From Eudromia elegans (lineage: Eukaryota > Chordata > Aves > Tinamiformes > Tinamidae), in assembly GCA_003342815.1 (NCBI GenBank), contig PTEX01000011.1, positions 1,714,363 to 1,778,362 of the forward strand: a stretch of 64,000 nucleotides of DNA, written 5' to 3'. Position 1 is the stretch's first letter. Each line of letters begins with the position of its first letter. Below, piece after piece: positions 32,881-47,580 of this stretch. A program made the translations under genes and the position numbers. The notes under the pieces are model-generated. The model did no database searches. It was not told where the DNA came from and saw only the letters and a program-made list of their open reading frames with translations.

Positions 32881-35800
32881 GCCTGTGTAGTTTAGTTCAA
32901 TCCAATTTTATAGCATGAGGCTTCACTTAAAAAATTTGGTTTCTCCAAAAAAAAAAAAGTGGAATTAGACTGGAATTTTTCCATTAATTTGAAAGATTGA
33001 GTAGAATTTAAAGAAAAGCACTGTAAGTACTCTATATGTTGACCTATATGTCTAGATAAAATTGTGAACTGAGTATTTCAGGATCATACTGGAGAAGCTG
33101 CCTGTCTAGATCAGCAGTTTCCCGCAAACTTTTCCTGCTGCTGTGGTGCCCTTTTTCTGGAGAACTCTGCTTGCTGCTTCCTGCATTTGTTTTGCAGTGT
33201 AGTAGCAGATCAGAAGGCCAAGCAGGTTCTCAGCGTGAATACTGGCTTGAGGTTTTGCTGCATTTCCTCCATTCTACTACTAGATGGCAGCTTGATTCTA
33301 AGGAAAACTGATATGTGTTCTATTCTTGCTGTGAAGCCTGGGGAGAGCACAGTAATTTTATCTCTCAGTGTGTTTTCACTGCAGCTTTTTTTTGGAATGT
33401 CGCTAGCTTGTATTTTAACTTAAAAACGTGCAAATGGGTGTTACTGGCCTTTTGCCCTGAAAATAGATGGCCTCGTTGTGGAATTCTGGAAACTGGCAAC
33501 CACGAGTAATCTGTCAGGACCAAGGAAGACCTGGCTTTCAGGCGGCAATGTAATCAGGAGTGATTTAAGAAATCTTTTCTGCAGCACCCCAAAAATCTCT
33601 ATATATAGATAGATATACTGACACATTTGTGTATATATGTATGATACTAAAAGCTTTCTTAAGGTAAAGATTAAACCAACTTGCTAATTACTTCACTTAA
33701 ATTGTTCAATTTCAAGCTCCAAACATGGTTCTCATGGGTTAATTGTGAATTGTCATGCAACATATCCACCAGGAAAAAGTTGGGTCACTTCTCCTGCCCC
33801 ACCAAGGTATTTTTTATGGTAAGTTCTTAGCTTTGTACATAAAATCTGAGCTCTGTTTTTCTTAAAAAGCTATTTTACTGTATTTAAGCTCCTTCTTTGC
33901 AGTTATTTTCCTCCATCATGCCTTACTCTTTGGATTCATTTTAAGAAAAACAAGTACTGTTTTTACTCCTGAATACTGTTAAAGATTCTAGAACTGTGTT
34001 AAGAACAGGGAGTGCTCCAGCTAGTAGGAATCCAAAGATGAACAGTGTGATTAATAGTGTGGTAACCTTCCAAGTACCAGCTGTTTTTGTTCTGCTCTGG
34101 AATGGACAGATTTTGAGTGTTTTAAAGCACGTTGCTAATAAAAATCTTCAACCTGAGCTGTGGGTTGCTTTGCTTGGAGGAGCTCTTGTGTGGCGCGTGC
34201 GTGTGTGCACGCTCCCGTGCAGATGTGTTGTCATCAGCAGCGTGTTTGGGTCTGCTCAGTAGGTGGTCTGGGCCCCAGTTCCTGGATATCAGGAGAGAAG
34301 TTTTTCATCCCAGGAGGCGAACTAGGACTTCCAACTTGCAGGAAAAAGGAATGTACGATATTGTGTCACAACACTGGTGTTTTTAAAAATTTAGTTTTTT
34401 TAGTTTGCACTGCATGGCATGTGTACATATGTATTTGACAATGATGTTTATTGGTCGAATTTATTTTTCTGATGAACTAATTAAAATCATTCTGTTCTAT
34501 TAAAAGATAGATTAATGAGGTGTCCTAAAGAGAGACAGTTTATTCTTGGCATAGTTTAGGAATCTTCAGAACTAGTGTTGCTGTGACGTGCACAGGAGGT
34601 GCCCTAGGTATATGATCTGTTGTGTAAGAACACTGAATGTTGTAAAAGCAATGCAGATTTTGTCTTTAGCACGAGACAAAGAAGGCATGAGTGTAAAACT
34701 GCTGAAAGGAAGAAGAGCTGTTGATTTTTGCATGAATGTCAGCAGGGGATTTCATTAAAACTATTGAATGTAGACATGTAATCTCCTAAATGAAGTTAGA
34801 AATACCCTCCTTTACTCCTTGCTCAGGAGTCTGGACACTTTGTGGGGTGTTTGTTGCTGCTCAGACTTGTCTTACAAAGTTCCAAGCAAGTCCTTTTAAA
34901 AACATTTAGCTTGCGTTTCTTGGCACTGACCGTATTATGAACTTGGCAGCTTGTATGTGTTGCTTACAACACTCACACTCCTATGAGCTGGCCACAGTCA
35001 CTTAGCAACAGTGAAGCTCACGTTTACGTGCAGCTCCTGCGTGTGCAGCTAAATGTAGATCTGGAAAAAAGAAAGGGTAAAGCAGTTCAGAGGTTGGAAC
35101 AGGAGACGTTGTAACCCTTTGTGCTGTTCGGTAGTTCTGATTTCAAGACCGATGACAACCATACATAGGAAATAAAATATCTATTTTCAAATCTTTGTGG
35201 GATTGTTCATTCACAGAAATAATCTGTTTTCTAGCTAATGGGCCATTCAGATCAGAGGGAGTGGTTGCCAACTGTATTGTGTGGCCACCTCAGCTGGCAG
35301 GAGGCTAGAAGAGGATTGTGTAAATTAAATGACTCCTAATAGAACACAGAATGCCTCACATACTGTGGGAGCTTGATAAAATCCATCCTCTACAAGTGGT
35401 AAGTCAACTGGTCCCATCTTGCTCCTTCCACGAGACAAGCCTCGTGCACACTCCTTGCCTTTCTGTGTGTGTGTCGTCTTGATGTTTCGCAGTGTTTTCC
35501 ACTAAAAACTAGTGAGCTGCTGATCAGTAAATCTGTGTTAGAGCACGTTTATTTTCCATTTTGCCATATGTTCGTGCACTCGTCTAAACTAGAAGGGGAG
35601 CAGTGCTGTCAGCCGCAGGGCCCTGAGGCTGTTTGCTGCCTGTAGAGTAGCCCCATGGACTGGGACTCTGTTATACCAAAGCCCAGGATTCCCACTTCAC
35701 TTCCCAGAACTGGTCCCGCATCTTTACAAAGGACACTTGAATCTGTTCTCCTTTGGACCGTAGGGCAATTAAAGCAGGGTTTGCTATGTAATCTCATGTG

Positions 35801-38800
35801 CTTTGAATGCAAAATTATCTGGTCATGTTAGCCCAGAGATGAGGTAGATACTAAATCACTTTGTCTCTTTTAATCTGTTTTAATAGCTTGCAAACTTGTA
35901 GCTATATTTGAAGTGTTCACTAGGTAAGTTGGCTTTCCCGAGTTTATTCAGCTGCAGACATCGTGTTCACCAGCTTTGGCAGATGGCACAAAAGCAGAAT
36001 AATGAAAGAATGAAAACTGCTGACAGTTGTACTTGTGTTAGTGCTTTACAGGCAGGATTCATTGTTGTGCAGATCTTTGCGGACTAATGAAGTTAAAGCA
36101 GAGCTCAATGTAGCCTAAGAGATATTATCCTTTTATACAAAACCAGCCTGCCTAAAGCTGTCACGACTGGTGTTTTCCCTCTGAAACAATGTGAGTGAAT
36201 ACGGCAAGTTTAAAAATGGAATATAATTTATGAGGCTCCTGGCTGTGGGGGTGAGTCCTTGTGGGATTTAAAGTATAAAATGAATATTAATGAGGTGGGG
36301 AAGGCTTTCAGATGTGGCCTTTAATACTAATCCATTGTGAGTGGAGCAGCTCTAGAAATGTGCTGATACTGGCACACAGACAGCCGGGAATTGCTTGCTC
36401 GTAGAAGATGCCTCATCAGTCAGAGTCTTCACAAATTCCTGAATACTGGTTCTGACCAGATACGGAAGGGGACGTGAACAAAAACATTCCTGGTATCAGC
36501 ACTCTGCCTCCTGCTTCTGTGAGCATTTCCCTGCGAATACTCCTATATGCTGCCATTCTGTTCTAGCTTGTTGCATGGATGGAAGAGTAATGAAAGGGTA
36601 AGTTGATGGCAGAGGTTGGAAATCCCTTTTAGAGGGGAACTGTGAACCATCTGTGGTTTTGGGCATAGCATGCTGCGTTAAGCTGGGCAACATCTACCTA
36701 GTTAACTGTCTGCCGTTACTTGTCAATTATGACAGAAAGATTCTATAGTTCAGTATCTCTTCAGTGTGTAAAGGAAAACTGCACCGAGGAGGTAAAAGTT
36801 CCACTTATTTCCTTCCAGGAAAGGGGATATGGCTGTACTTATTTACCAGGTTAACAGAGAGTTTCAGTTACGGAATACTTTTTAAGTTATAAATTCCCTT
36901 AAAATGTGCATGTGCAAAAGTGTGCAAAATGTGCACAAGTGAGCATCTTCCCAGCTCAGAGCCTGATCCTGGGAGATGAGAGGCCCCTTCCAAAATTCTG
37001 AGCCCCTCTGTTTTGTATTGTCTTTATTACCAGAACTGAAGTTTAAAGAATATCTGTTAGTAGCTGGCTGGAGAAGTTGTTAGCACCTCTTGCCTCTTGT
37101 TGCTCTTCACTCTGCATGCACTGAGCGAGCTGTCAAATGGATCTGTTCTTGTTTCAAAGAAGAGTTTCAGAGTCCAAGCATAGCAGATTGAGAGTGGTTT
37201 GGAAAGCTAAAGTACTAACCTTGGTCTTCATTGCATTTGTTGAGTGCTCTCTGCATTATTTTGGGGAACAACTTTGCATTTATTCTATAAGCAAATGCCG
37301 CCTGGTGGCATCTACAAAGTCTATACTAGAATGCCTGTAATTAAAACCGACCGCTTTCCTTTGTCTCTAGCCAATAGTATATTAGGGCAAAGGACCGAAT
37401 TTTGTCTTTCCTTACATGTTAAATGCTCTGGTGTGTTCAGTAGTGCTGAGGAAAACGTGGTTGTGTATGCATTGCTTGTTTTCTATCTGCAAGAATACAT
37501 TTCTGTTTGTGGACTGAATATCGTATAGCTGCTGCTTTGTGGCCTTTAGTGCCCTCTGAAAGCACAGTCCAGAAACAGCTCTATAAAATCTGAAAGGAGG
37601 ATAGAGGGGAAAAAAAGCTCCAAATTTGTGCTTTTATTTTTCTTTCCCCTCCATAAGCAAAGTCAGTGAAGCTCGTCACTATAATAATTGTATTATTAGG
37701 AGTAATTAACAAAAATACTACAGGAAGGTATTGTTTTACACTAGCATTCTGTATTTAGATTTGCTAATGGAAGGTTGCAGGCTGAGCTTTGCTTGTTCCA
37801 GACTGCTTGCCAAATTTCCTAAAGGATTCTTTGTCATGCAAGCTCTCCCCCTTGGCACGGTGCTTACGTGGCTCTGCTGCAGCATTAAGTAATATCAGCT
37901 CTTTGTGGAATCCAGCGTAACAATGCAATTATTTATACCCCTTGGAATAAGTCACAAAGGTACTGAAAATGTTATTTTCATAAGCATAGTATATTGAGCT
38001 CTATTCCTTCTGAATAGTTCCAGTATTCACTGTTTGCTTCGACTTCAGAGTCGGGGCCTGAGTAATGCGATCAGCTGCATCTTAATACAAGGCAGATAGC
38101 TTGAGGCCAACTGGCACGTTCGAATGCTTGATGCCCATGGAGATAGTCTCATTTCCCACTGGGAGCGGTAGGATAATATTCTGAGTGTGTGCAAAGAATA
38201 ATCCTCCCAAGTGCTGCTGTTTACAGCCTGCGAAACGGCGCGGCGAGCCTCGCTGCTTACTGCCAGGATGGCTGCGATGCATTTTTCCTGCACTGCTGCA
38301 TGGAGCCTGGGTGATGTGCCTTAAACTTCTGATATGGCTTTGACTTAGAACTTGTGATTTAGTTCTGGCTTTGAAAAGGAGAATCGTAGTCATAGATTCT
38401 AAAGCCCTGCAAAAACCCTGAGAATTAAGAAGAGTTCAGCTCAATTTTACAGGTGGAGCCAAGGCCTGGAGATCAAATGAAAATTTGCACAGGAGTCACA
38501 GGAGTCTGTCAATAGAGACAGAGCTCAAATTTGTTGAAGTTCAAGGCCAGTGTCTCAGCCAGCCCTCCGGCTGCTTGTGTTTCATAGTAGGATATTGGGC
38601 TACTAACCTACTGGTAGAACTACCTCCCCTCTGAGCTGCAGTCGAATCATCCTGCACCCCCTGCAATATCTGGTCTTCTATTTATTTATTTAAAATTGAG
38701 TGGCCTGAAAAACATGCCTTGCCAGGCAGCCAGAATTTTTTGCAGCACAATAAGCATCACCACTTCATCCCTGACCGTTGCCGTGTGCAGGTTCATTTCT

Positions 38801-41800
38801 TATCCTAATGAATCAATTTTTCTTTTTTTCTGTACTCACTTTTAAAACATTTTTTTAACAGTGTATTGATTGTCTTGCTGCACAAACCCACGTGGAAACG
38901 AAGCACGTTATTTTGCTGTGAGAGAGGCATCCAAAGCTATACCCTCAGTGCTGGGCCTGACATCTCTTAGATCGTGATGATAAAGGTACAGTGTCTTATG
39001 CTTGCTTGTTCTAGGGGAGAGTTGATGTACATTCATATTATAATAAAACACATTTAGACTTGTGATAAAGACGTGACCTGTCCTAATACCTAATCTTGCT
39101 GCCTGAGACATCTGGCTATCTCCACAAAAGCTGTTTGAGTGATTATTATTTTATGTATCTGTGTCTGCTGTGACTCAGCTTACGTGTAGCAGGTTCCACA
39201 CGGGAGGAGTCAAAGCAAACTAATTCTATTGCAGCTTACTAAAGAGTGGGAAATACATGTGCATCACGGAAGAGAAATGAAAAAGATTTGTTACTACTTT
39301 TCCAGAATTTATTTCCTGTCTCGGATCATATTTTTTTTTAATGATATTTCTCTTATGTATCTTACATATTTATACAATTGTGTAGCAAAGAACGTGGTAT
39401 AAACAGTTATATTTTATACAAGGCAAATCAAATTCATTAGCTGAAGACTTTGTGCTGAGGGACAACATTATTTGGTGCAATATGGACACTGTTAATCTAA
39501 CATCTATATATAGATGGGAAAAAAAAGGAGATTGTAAACCTAGGAGCTTTCAGACATGCCTGTGTGGGCTCCATCACTGCATACATTTCTGTAGGGTATC
39601 TACAGACGGGAGTGGATGTCTTTGTGTGCCTAGTATCAAAATGTAGAAACCCTGTTTGTAGGGATGCATATGTGTGTGGATTCTGTTGGAGGATGAACTT
39701 TCCATCTTTCTTTTGGTTTTCCTGTTACTGCCTTAAAATGTTTACACGTATCATTATCTTGTTACGTTAAAGCAAATACTCTGCTGCATTGGGATGAGGG
39801 TCACTGAACAAAAGGAACAGCGTTAGGATAAATGACAGTCCTGTTCAAAGGGTTTGTCTGGAACAAGTATAACTAAAGCAACATTAAATTGAGCAAAAAT
39901 AAACTAAGTAGCAGAGAAAGGTGACGAAGGGGCTGTGTGGTGCCTGCAGGAGATCTGGCTGTCATCTTCCATTAGGCTGTTTCCGTGCCTTACAGTAGCT
40001 GCTATCAGTAATGCAGGAAGTGAGCTGCTGGGGTACAGATAGAAGCTAGTGCTACTGATAGGGAAATGAAATGATTGAAATGCCTCGTGTAGTGTCAGAT
40101 AAGATGAAATGCCAAGTCTATCACACAAGCAGGATTCTAGCAGGATTCAGTGGGGCCTTGCAGCTTGATTCAGTTGAAAGCTGCGGGCTACCTGACAGAC
40201 CAACATATAAGACAAAAACAATGGGAACTTTATATCAAGGGTCTTCCCTGCACAGATCCCTTCGTTTGAGCATGGGAGGATTTTGTGTTTCCGATTACAT
40301 AAAGAGATTTACGGTAAGGGTATCGCTTTGGGTTAATGTTTTATTGTAAGCCTGTTTTGAAAGTAACCATTTTTCAGAATGGAAGAGTATTGGTTTCCGT
40401 GCCTATTGTAAAAGTGCTGTGTGTTGTTGATGGTTTTGGTCAAGTTGTGCTGTCTGTTTGTGAAATAACTGATACCAAGGAGATGCTTTTGAAATCATCC
40501 GCATGGACTCCTTGTTTGCATCTGAGGTTATTATTTCGGGTGGCTGTGAGTAATTCTCTCATTCTGCACTTCAATTTCTTTTCCTGTAAAATTGCTGATA
40601 ATGGTACCTATCTCTTTTGGAAGTGTTTTTGAGAGAAGAACTATCCTAGATTTAGTGAGAGTTATTATTGTTTTTCTTCTACTCTTCTTGGAGTACTCGG
40701 TGAACTAAGAAACAAAAGCACTTGTTTTTGGATGTCATTCATTGGATTTTATCATTCAGCCCCATTTATCAAATTCATTGTGTCTAGGTGTTTAGTTCTT
40801 AGAAAAATATTCTTTGTTCTGTTCACTCAAATTTATAAAAGAGCATAAAAGGGAAGATGCTTTTAGGGAATAAGAGCAACAGAGAAACACACCAAGCTAA
40901 ATTGTGCCTTGGACCATGTATGCATTTCTTATCAAAGTTGGATCTGAGGCTGAGGACCCTATTCTTACAAATTCCAAATTCCGTGTTTGCAAAGTAGAGT
41001 CTATTGTTTGCCAGCTTGTTGACTAGAGTCTCTCTCTGGCTCAGTATTTGCTGATCTGCCCGCTTGTCCTCAAGTAAGTGGCTGGCTCAGCTGATGCCCC
41101 TGTTGTGGAAGGACTTCTAGCACTAGGCAACACAGTGATCTGACTGTGTTTACAGGTTGCTTGGAAATGTGTGTTATTGCTCAGCTGTGAATGGTGTTTC
41201 CTGTAGTTCATGCCTGAGAAATACGTAGAGAGGGTTTTGTGTTTCTAAAATTAATTAGACTCTGTTAGCAGAAACATCTACTCCTTTACAATGCTGATGC
41301 TGATGCTAATGTTCTGTTTCTGGTTGTTGCAGGGGATGTGCTTTCACCTCGCTTTCTTGGCTAGCATCTGGAGAGTTTTGTCCTGTGTAGGATAATCATT
41401 TTTTTGGTACTCCTGGGTCACATCTTGTATGTGGTGTATTCAGTGCTGATTGTCTTCTGTTGCACGACAGTTCATTTTGCTTTCCTCTCTTTTGGGACAA
41501 TTTTCTCCCCTGTTTTGTGCAACTGCTTTGGGGTACAGAGTTGCTGGGATTTGTCTGATGGAGACACCTGCAGTTCAGGTGCTATTTAGCTGGGAAGCTG
41601 CTGCTCTATTCGGCTGACTCCATCTGGGGTCCCTCTGGGCCGTGCACACGCTGCAGAGGCTCAGGAGCTGGCAGCCTCAGGTCTAACATTTGACCGACTC
41701 CCTAAGGAAAGCCAGCAAAAAGGCAAGAAGCAGTCTGAAAAAATCACCAGAAAGTAAATCAGAAAGAAAATCACCATCATTTTAGATGATTTAGGGTTTT

Positions 41801-44800
41801 AGAAAAATACACGTTTGAAAAACCTTTGTCTTAGCTGCTATTTTTCCAGGCTTTGTGGGAACTCAGAGAAAGGTTTCGTATGCTCTGATGTGGATTTTGC
41901 ACTGGTGTATAGTGGCCTTCAGTCTAAATATACTCTGTTGGGTATGCTTTCAGACACTTCATATCTCCGAAACGAGAGCAGTAAACTATATATAGTCCCT
42001 GACATTACAAAACAGGTTTGTTTTTCACCTTCTCCCATGGCTGAATTGAGATAGCAGGAGGCAGCAGGTTCTTCTGCTGTTGTTTTCTGTTTCTGTGGCT
42101 CACCTTGCACTCTCTTGTTTGTCCCCTTATTTTGGTGTTCAGGCTAGAGCAGTAGTTGTGTCTTCCAGTTCATCCAACTTATTTAGACTTTGCCCTGGCT
42201 TCAGGTAGGTGTTTCCCAAATGCTTGTTCTGGGGATTGATCCCTCTCAGTGCTGTTGCTGTGCACTCACTGGCATTTTACACGCCTAAGTAGCATCAGGA
42301 AAATTACCACGCGCTATAAGTTACCCAGTTAGGGACAATTTCTGGATGGACTCGTGTTCTCAGGTTCAGCCGAAGCTCCCCAGAACCCAATGTAGGAAAC
42401 TTAAGCTTCTAGATCATAGTGAATCTAACCATCTGAGTAGGAATTTTCACAGCTTGACCAGTGTATTCTTTGACCTTTTTTACTATAACAAAACCATAAT
42501 TTGCTGTGTTTTTAATGACTGGTTGACAGGCCATCTTGTTTGTAGATCTGGTTTATGGAGGCCTGTTTTATGGTCCAAAAATATTGGCACAGATGGTTAA
42601 GAAATGAATAACTAGGTCATCCAGCTCCACAAGGCAGTTCTTACCGTGGCCATCACAGTGATGTGATGGGCACTGAGCTAGGTTTTTTTGTACTTTTTGC
42701 TGGATTATGGTCAGTGTTTCATAAGATCCACTCTTCAATAGTTTCAGAAACCTTTGAAAAGTTTTTCTGTGCTCTCAAAAAGAGCTGCTGAAGGTCTGTA
42801 TTTCCCTGTTCTTGTGAACTATATAAGTAAACTCTTGCCAGGTCTAACTTGCTCACTAGGTGTTCACCTCTCTGCAGTTTATGTGAAATGCCAGGCAAAA
42901 GCAGCAGTAATAATGTCCTCATATCTCATACTGAGAAGATCTTGATATACTGATGCTAGATGTGTGGCTGGCTCTGCCTCTTTCTATTTAGTGACTGCTC
43001 CTCCTGATATAGACTAATATAAAATCTAAACAATTCCTGTCCAGCAAGCTTTACCTGCTTGCTGTCTGCTGAGTGATTTTGACTTACAGTGCTGAGACTT
43101 GGTGCTGTTTTTCTGGTGTGTCACTAATTTTCAGCCTATCTGGCACTACATTACAACCAGCTGTGCAATCCAGCCAAGAGGAATTTGTCACTGATGTAAA
43201 AGCAGAATTGAAAAACTGGTGGTTTAGTAGTTTGAATGCAGTAACTCCCTAGGAGTGTAGAGAACCCTGTGTGTAGCTACTTAAAATTAATGTGCTGGAG
43301 TCTGTTTGCTGTTGATTTATGGTAGTAAGGTAGTTGGTGGGGGATAAAACCTTCCTGAGCTCTGATTGCATCCTCCTGGAGAAGCCCTAGGGAATATTTG
43401 CTATTCTGGGAGTGAGAATGGCTGCAGATCCACTTAGTGTGTGTGGGGCTTTGAATTTCTGTTTTAGTAGTTATTCATTGGGGGATATCAACTTCAGATG
43501 GAGAAGCAGTTCACTGTGCTTGAACGTATCACTGGAGCCCCCTAACTAAATGCTTTTGGTTCACACCCACATACTTTTAAAGTCACTGCTTTAGAGAATA
43601 AACAAATTTTAAAATACTGACATTTTGTTCCTTGGTGTGGAAGGCTTGGGGCTGGTTACTACCTATTTCTGTGACTCTGCTGGCATGCAGTGGTTTTTTT
43701 TCCCTTTTAAGAAAATCTTTCATTTTGTTCCTTCATCTTTTTCCAAGTCATTGCAAACAGTTATAAAATTAACTGTAGATCTTTTGCACATCTGATAAGG
43801 ATGCATGGATGCAGCTTTTTTAAAAAATTTATTATTTTTTTTCCACATCTTCGCCTACAAGGGAGGGAGGAGAGTTGCTTCAGTTGATTACTGGCAAGAA
43901 CTTGCAAAATCCTCCTGCTTTTGTACCCAGACTCTTTGAATCCTTTTCAAAGCAGGGGTCATGTTGTGGAGACAAAGTCTGAACAGAAGTATTCCTGTGT
44001 TCATGAATGACGTCAAATCAAAATGTCATAGAGATCTAAATCAGCAGATGAATATGTCAATAAAGCAAACCTCATTATAGGAGAGATGTTAATCTGCTTG
44101 ATCTGTAATTTCCCTAACATGTTGTTCTAGTTATTAGTGAGAAATAGCAACATCAAGGAATGTCCTTTTTTATTTTTGAAGGAGTTTTGAAGTCAGCAGG
44201 AATGATTGTGCTGCTTTCCATGCACTTGGGAGTGAACTGTGGATTATGTCTGAAAAGTTGACTGACTAGAAATAACCTTTTCTTAAGCAACAGATATAGA
44301 TATTCAGAGGCCCCTATCATCATTTCACTGACAAGAAGTTGCTTTTATTGGTTTTATTCTTATTGCCTCTACTGCCCAGCCAAGGTTACTCTTCAGCGTT
44401 ACAGTGGTTTGCCTGCTGCCCTGTAACTACTTGCACCAGAGCAAACTGACACAGAGGCACAACTGCTTTTGGCAGGTGTAAAACTGCCACCGAATTCTCT
44501 GCTGAGCTGCAATAGTGAGAATCAAAAGCACCTTGCAAATAGGAGGCCATGCAGTTTGCTTCTCAAATCCAAGGGCAGCTTTTGTGCCTGCCCCGTTGGG
44601 CCAGGCCGGCTTTGCCAGGGACTCGCAGCAAGGGATACAGTGTCCCTTGCAGAGACACGGCAGAGCCAGCGGCGGGACTTGCTCTTGGGGTCCAGAGGGA
44701 GCAAGAGGCAGGAAGATCCTGTGGAATGGAGCAGGGGTGACGCGCTGCCGCCGCACCAGGGCACTAGCACTGGTTAGCAGCCTTCTCTTTGGAGTCTTCT

Positions 44801-47085
44801 CCTGGTAAAATGTTTCAGGAACCATTTGGGGATGTGAATAAGTAGGTGGAAACGATGGAAATTCAAAATAGGAGCAAGCTTCTCAATGTGCTTGTGTGGG
44901 GAGCGGGCTTGGTGAGCAGAAACCCTAGGGTCAAGTGGGTGAATTTGAGCAGGCAACAGGTGCTCTGCTGGGCTCCCAGGAGACAGAGCAACCTGGAGGA
45001 AGGATTAAAGATCCTCGTTAAGCCATGTGGGCAAATGGTGAATGGTATTATCTAGAAATCTCATCACTTTGATGTAAATGAAATGTTATAATTGATCTGC
45101 TGAGCTGTCTGCTGTCAGCTGCTTGACAGAGATGCATTAAAAATATTGCACATGATCCCTGGTTCATTAACCTCGCCTTAGCTGGGCTGGTGCCTGGGAG
45201 TTTTGCATTGGATTGAGATGTTTGAAAAGGAGTGAAAGGGAGTGGAGGGGAAGGAGGAGAGTGTTTTGTAGCTCATTGTATCAACAGGTTTCCATCACTA
45301 AACATAGAGAGATGTTTATATATTGATTGCGAAGATGTGATTATCAGTTGATGTGGTGTTACGGTAAAGTCAAACTTGTGTGCAAGGCAATATTTAAATA
45401 TATCATGCCAGGGTTGCTTGGGGAATCTGATAGTTCCTTACAGACCCTTTTCCTGTGCAGGTGAATTTGACCAACAGCTGCCACGAGCAAGGAATTAAAT
45501 GTCAGGTCCTTGGTCTTCCAAAGGAGATACGGACAAGTTCCTAGCACACAGCCAAGCCTGGCAGAGGGACGTCTTATGTCTGCTCTAAGTAGGAAATCCA
45601 GCTATTACAGTGGATAGATTTGCTCTAAAGCATAACTCTATCCTTGGAGATTATTGCTCTGAATTGAAGTTGATGTAAATTTGAATACTTGCCATTTATC
45701 ATGAGAATTGGTGTCTCTTGCTGCACTATTACTCTGTGAAGATGATTTATTATCTTTAGTGTTTCTAGGAAACATGCTGGTGGTGAGAAATTACCCCTTG
45801 GTAAAGCTCCATTTTTCAGAAGTTTAGATACCTGCTACCTCATTTGTTGGGAGTAATTGAGTTGCGTGCTAATGAGTTGAAGTAACTAGCTGTGAGTTAA
45901 GTAAATTGTCAACATAATTTGAAAAAGCTGCCAGCTGCTTTGGAAATATGTAAATGATTTTTCTTAATATTTTACACCCGAGATCTATTTAGCTGGCGTG
46001 GCTGGGTTGTTCTGAGTTTATCTGCTGGCTCTTGGTTTTTGCAAGCTCCTAGTATTTACCCCTTTTAATTCTTTCTTGCCTTAGACCTATGGAGCGCAGC
46101 TGCTGCAAACTTCTCCCACTTCCCCAAACTCTCTGGAAAGATTTGGGCTTAGGCCTTTTTAAAGGTTAATTTTTATTTACCTACATACTTTAAGCCATCT
46201 CCAATTCTCCTGTGTTGTTGGAAGCAATGCACTAATGTAATGAAATGATCTGTGTGAGCAGCTGGTCTTAACCTCTGTGACATTTCTTGTTTGGGATTTA
46301 AGCCTCGGCTGTCACTTTAGTACGTGCTGTAGATTTTTGTTGCTCTTCCCATCGCCCCGTCTTTGTTCCTATGACCCATCTTCTCCCCTTGCTTTGGTCA
46401 GAGCTAGCAAGGAGGAATCAGAACTCAACTGCCACATCATGTATTCTTGAGCCCTGCTGTATCGAACGGGAGGTTTTCTCCTGTCTTCTGACAGCTCTTG
46501 CTCAACGGGCGAATGTGTGAGGGGTTGAAGCCCAAACGGAATGAGCAGTCGTCTTCCCCCTTGAGAACAGAGGTCTCTTTGGCCTCACCAGCTCAAGGTC
46601 AATTGCGCTTCTGCTTCTCCAGCATTCATGTTCCCGTTCTGTGCCAATTCAGAGATACTGATAGCTTGGAAATATCTTAAAAGTCTCCTGGATTCTTGTT
46701 TCAATTCATCCCTTAGCATAGGGGAAGCAGTTGCCTCCGTGTTCCAGACCACAACGCCCGTTTGTTGTTACTCATGAGAAATGAGCACCTTCCAAAAGCA
46801 GATCAGCTCCTGCCAGAAAGCTTGTTCGTGTGGCACCCAGGCTGTGCTGGTGGGGGTCTGGTGGGCAGCTAGTTTGTTAGAGTAAAGCTCTGTGATGCCT
46901 GGAAGTCCTGTGGGACTTGCTGGAATTTGTTACCCCTGAAAAATTTCAAGTTTTTCAGATGTAGTGTTGAGGGCTGTTGGAGGCAAAGCAGCCTATGTAG
47001 CAGTATAAAACCATTTTGCAAATGTCCATTATGAGCAATAGTCCCTCACAATGGACAAGTGAATTTAATAGGCAATTCCATTTCT

Positions 47086-47094
47086 TATAAAAAG
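47086..47094 (+). promoter_or_regulatory. TATA-like box upstream of MYLK3
   Basis: TATAAAAAG lies about 990 bases upstream of the MYLK3 ATG. It could set a start for a 5' untranslated exon, but it is a single motif in AT-rich DNA. Confidence 0.15.
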
Positions 47095-47145
47095 AGGAAG
47101 GAAGGGAGGAAGAAGAGGAGGAAGGATAAAGAAAGGAAAAAGATT
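47092..47145 (+). repeat. Purine-rich (GGAA/GAAA) tract
   Basis: An almost pure A/G run of about 50 bases interrupted by a single T. It lies directly after the TATA-like box at 47086. Confidence 0.8.
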
Positions 47146-47415
47146 TTTTCCAAAGAACCAGGCTCCCCTATGGGTTATTGCCACCATCAGCACGTCTGGT
47201 GTAAATTGCCAGTATCTCAAGACGCCTGTTGGGAGTGCTGGGCTGTGCAAGGGAAGACGGGCCGTTTCTGTCCTTGCTAGCGAGTGTAGCTTGTGTACTG
47301 CACACACTAGTGTGCTTCCGAAGAGAAATCAAGTTAGTGATTTTTTTATATAGGCTTTATTTAACAATCTTGTTGAAACCAGTTGGGGTAATTCTGCTGG
47401 GCCCTCATGAAGAGG

Positions 47416-47446
47416 GTTTTTTCTTTTTTTTTTTTTTTTTTTTTTC
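47416..47446 (+). repeat. Poly(T) tract
   Basis: An almost uninterrupted T run of about 30 bases. It may be an old insertion tail on the minus strand or simple slippage; no flanking element was recognised. Confidence 0.8.
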
Positions 47447-47551
47447 TTCATTGCGTTCACTCTCATAGCCTGGGAGAAAGTTTTAATTTTAGACGTTTCA
47501 GTTGACAAAGACAGGCTGGTGCTAGATGCACATTTCAGATCCTTGTCATTG

Positions 47552-47580
47552 TGCTCTATTTTTAAAATCCAAGTGCCAGC
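47552..47580 (+). promoter_or_regulatory. Candidate MEF2 and NKX2-5 sites upstream of MYLK3
   Basis: CTATTTTTAA (47556-47565) fits the MEF2 consensus YTAWWWWTAR. A CAAGTG core (47570-47575), an NKX2-5-like half site, follows five bases later. They lie about 510 bases before the MYLK3 start codon. MYLK3 is known as an NKX2-5-dependent cardiac gene; function at this spot is inferred. Confidence 0.3.

Noticed and set aside
38082-38393. Minus-strand open frame of 103 codons in the intergenic interval
   Set aside because: No motif, no neighbouring exon with matching phase and no upstream promoter signal.
44427-44825. Overlapping open frames on both strands near 44.5-44.8 kb
   Set aside because: No domain, no splice context and no resemblance to known proteins. 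They coincide with a local GC rise.
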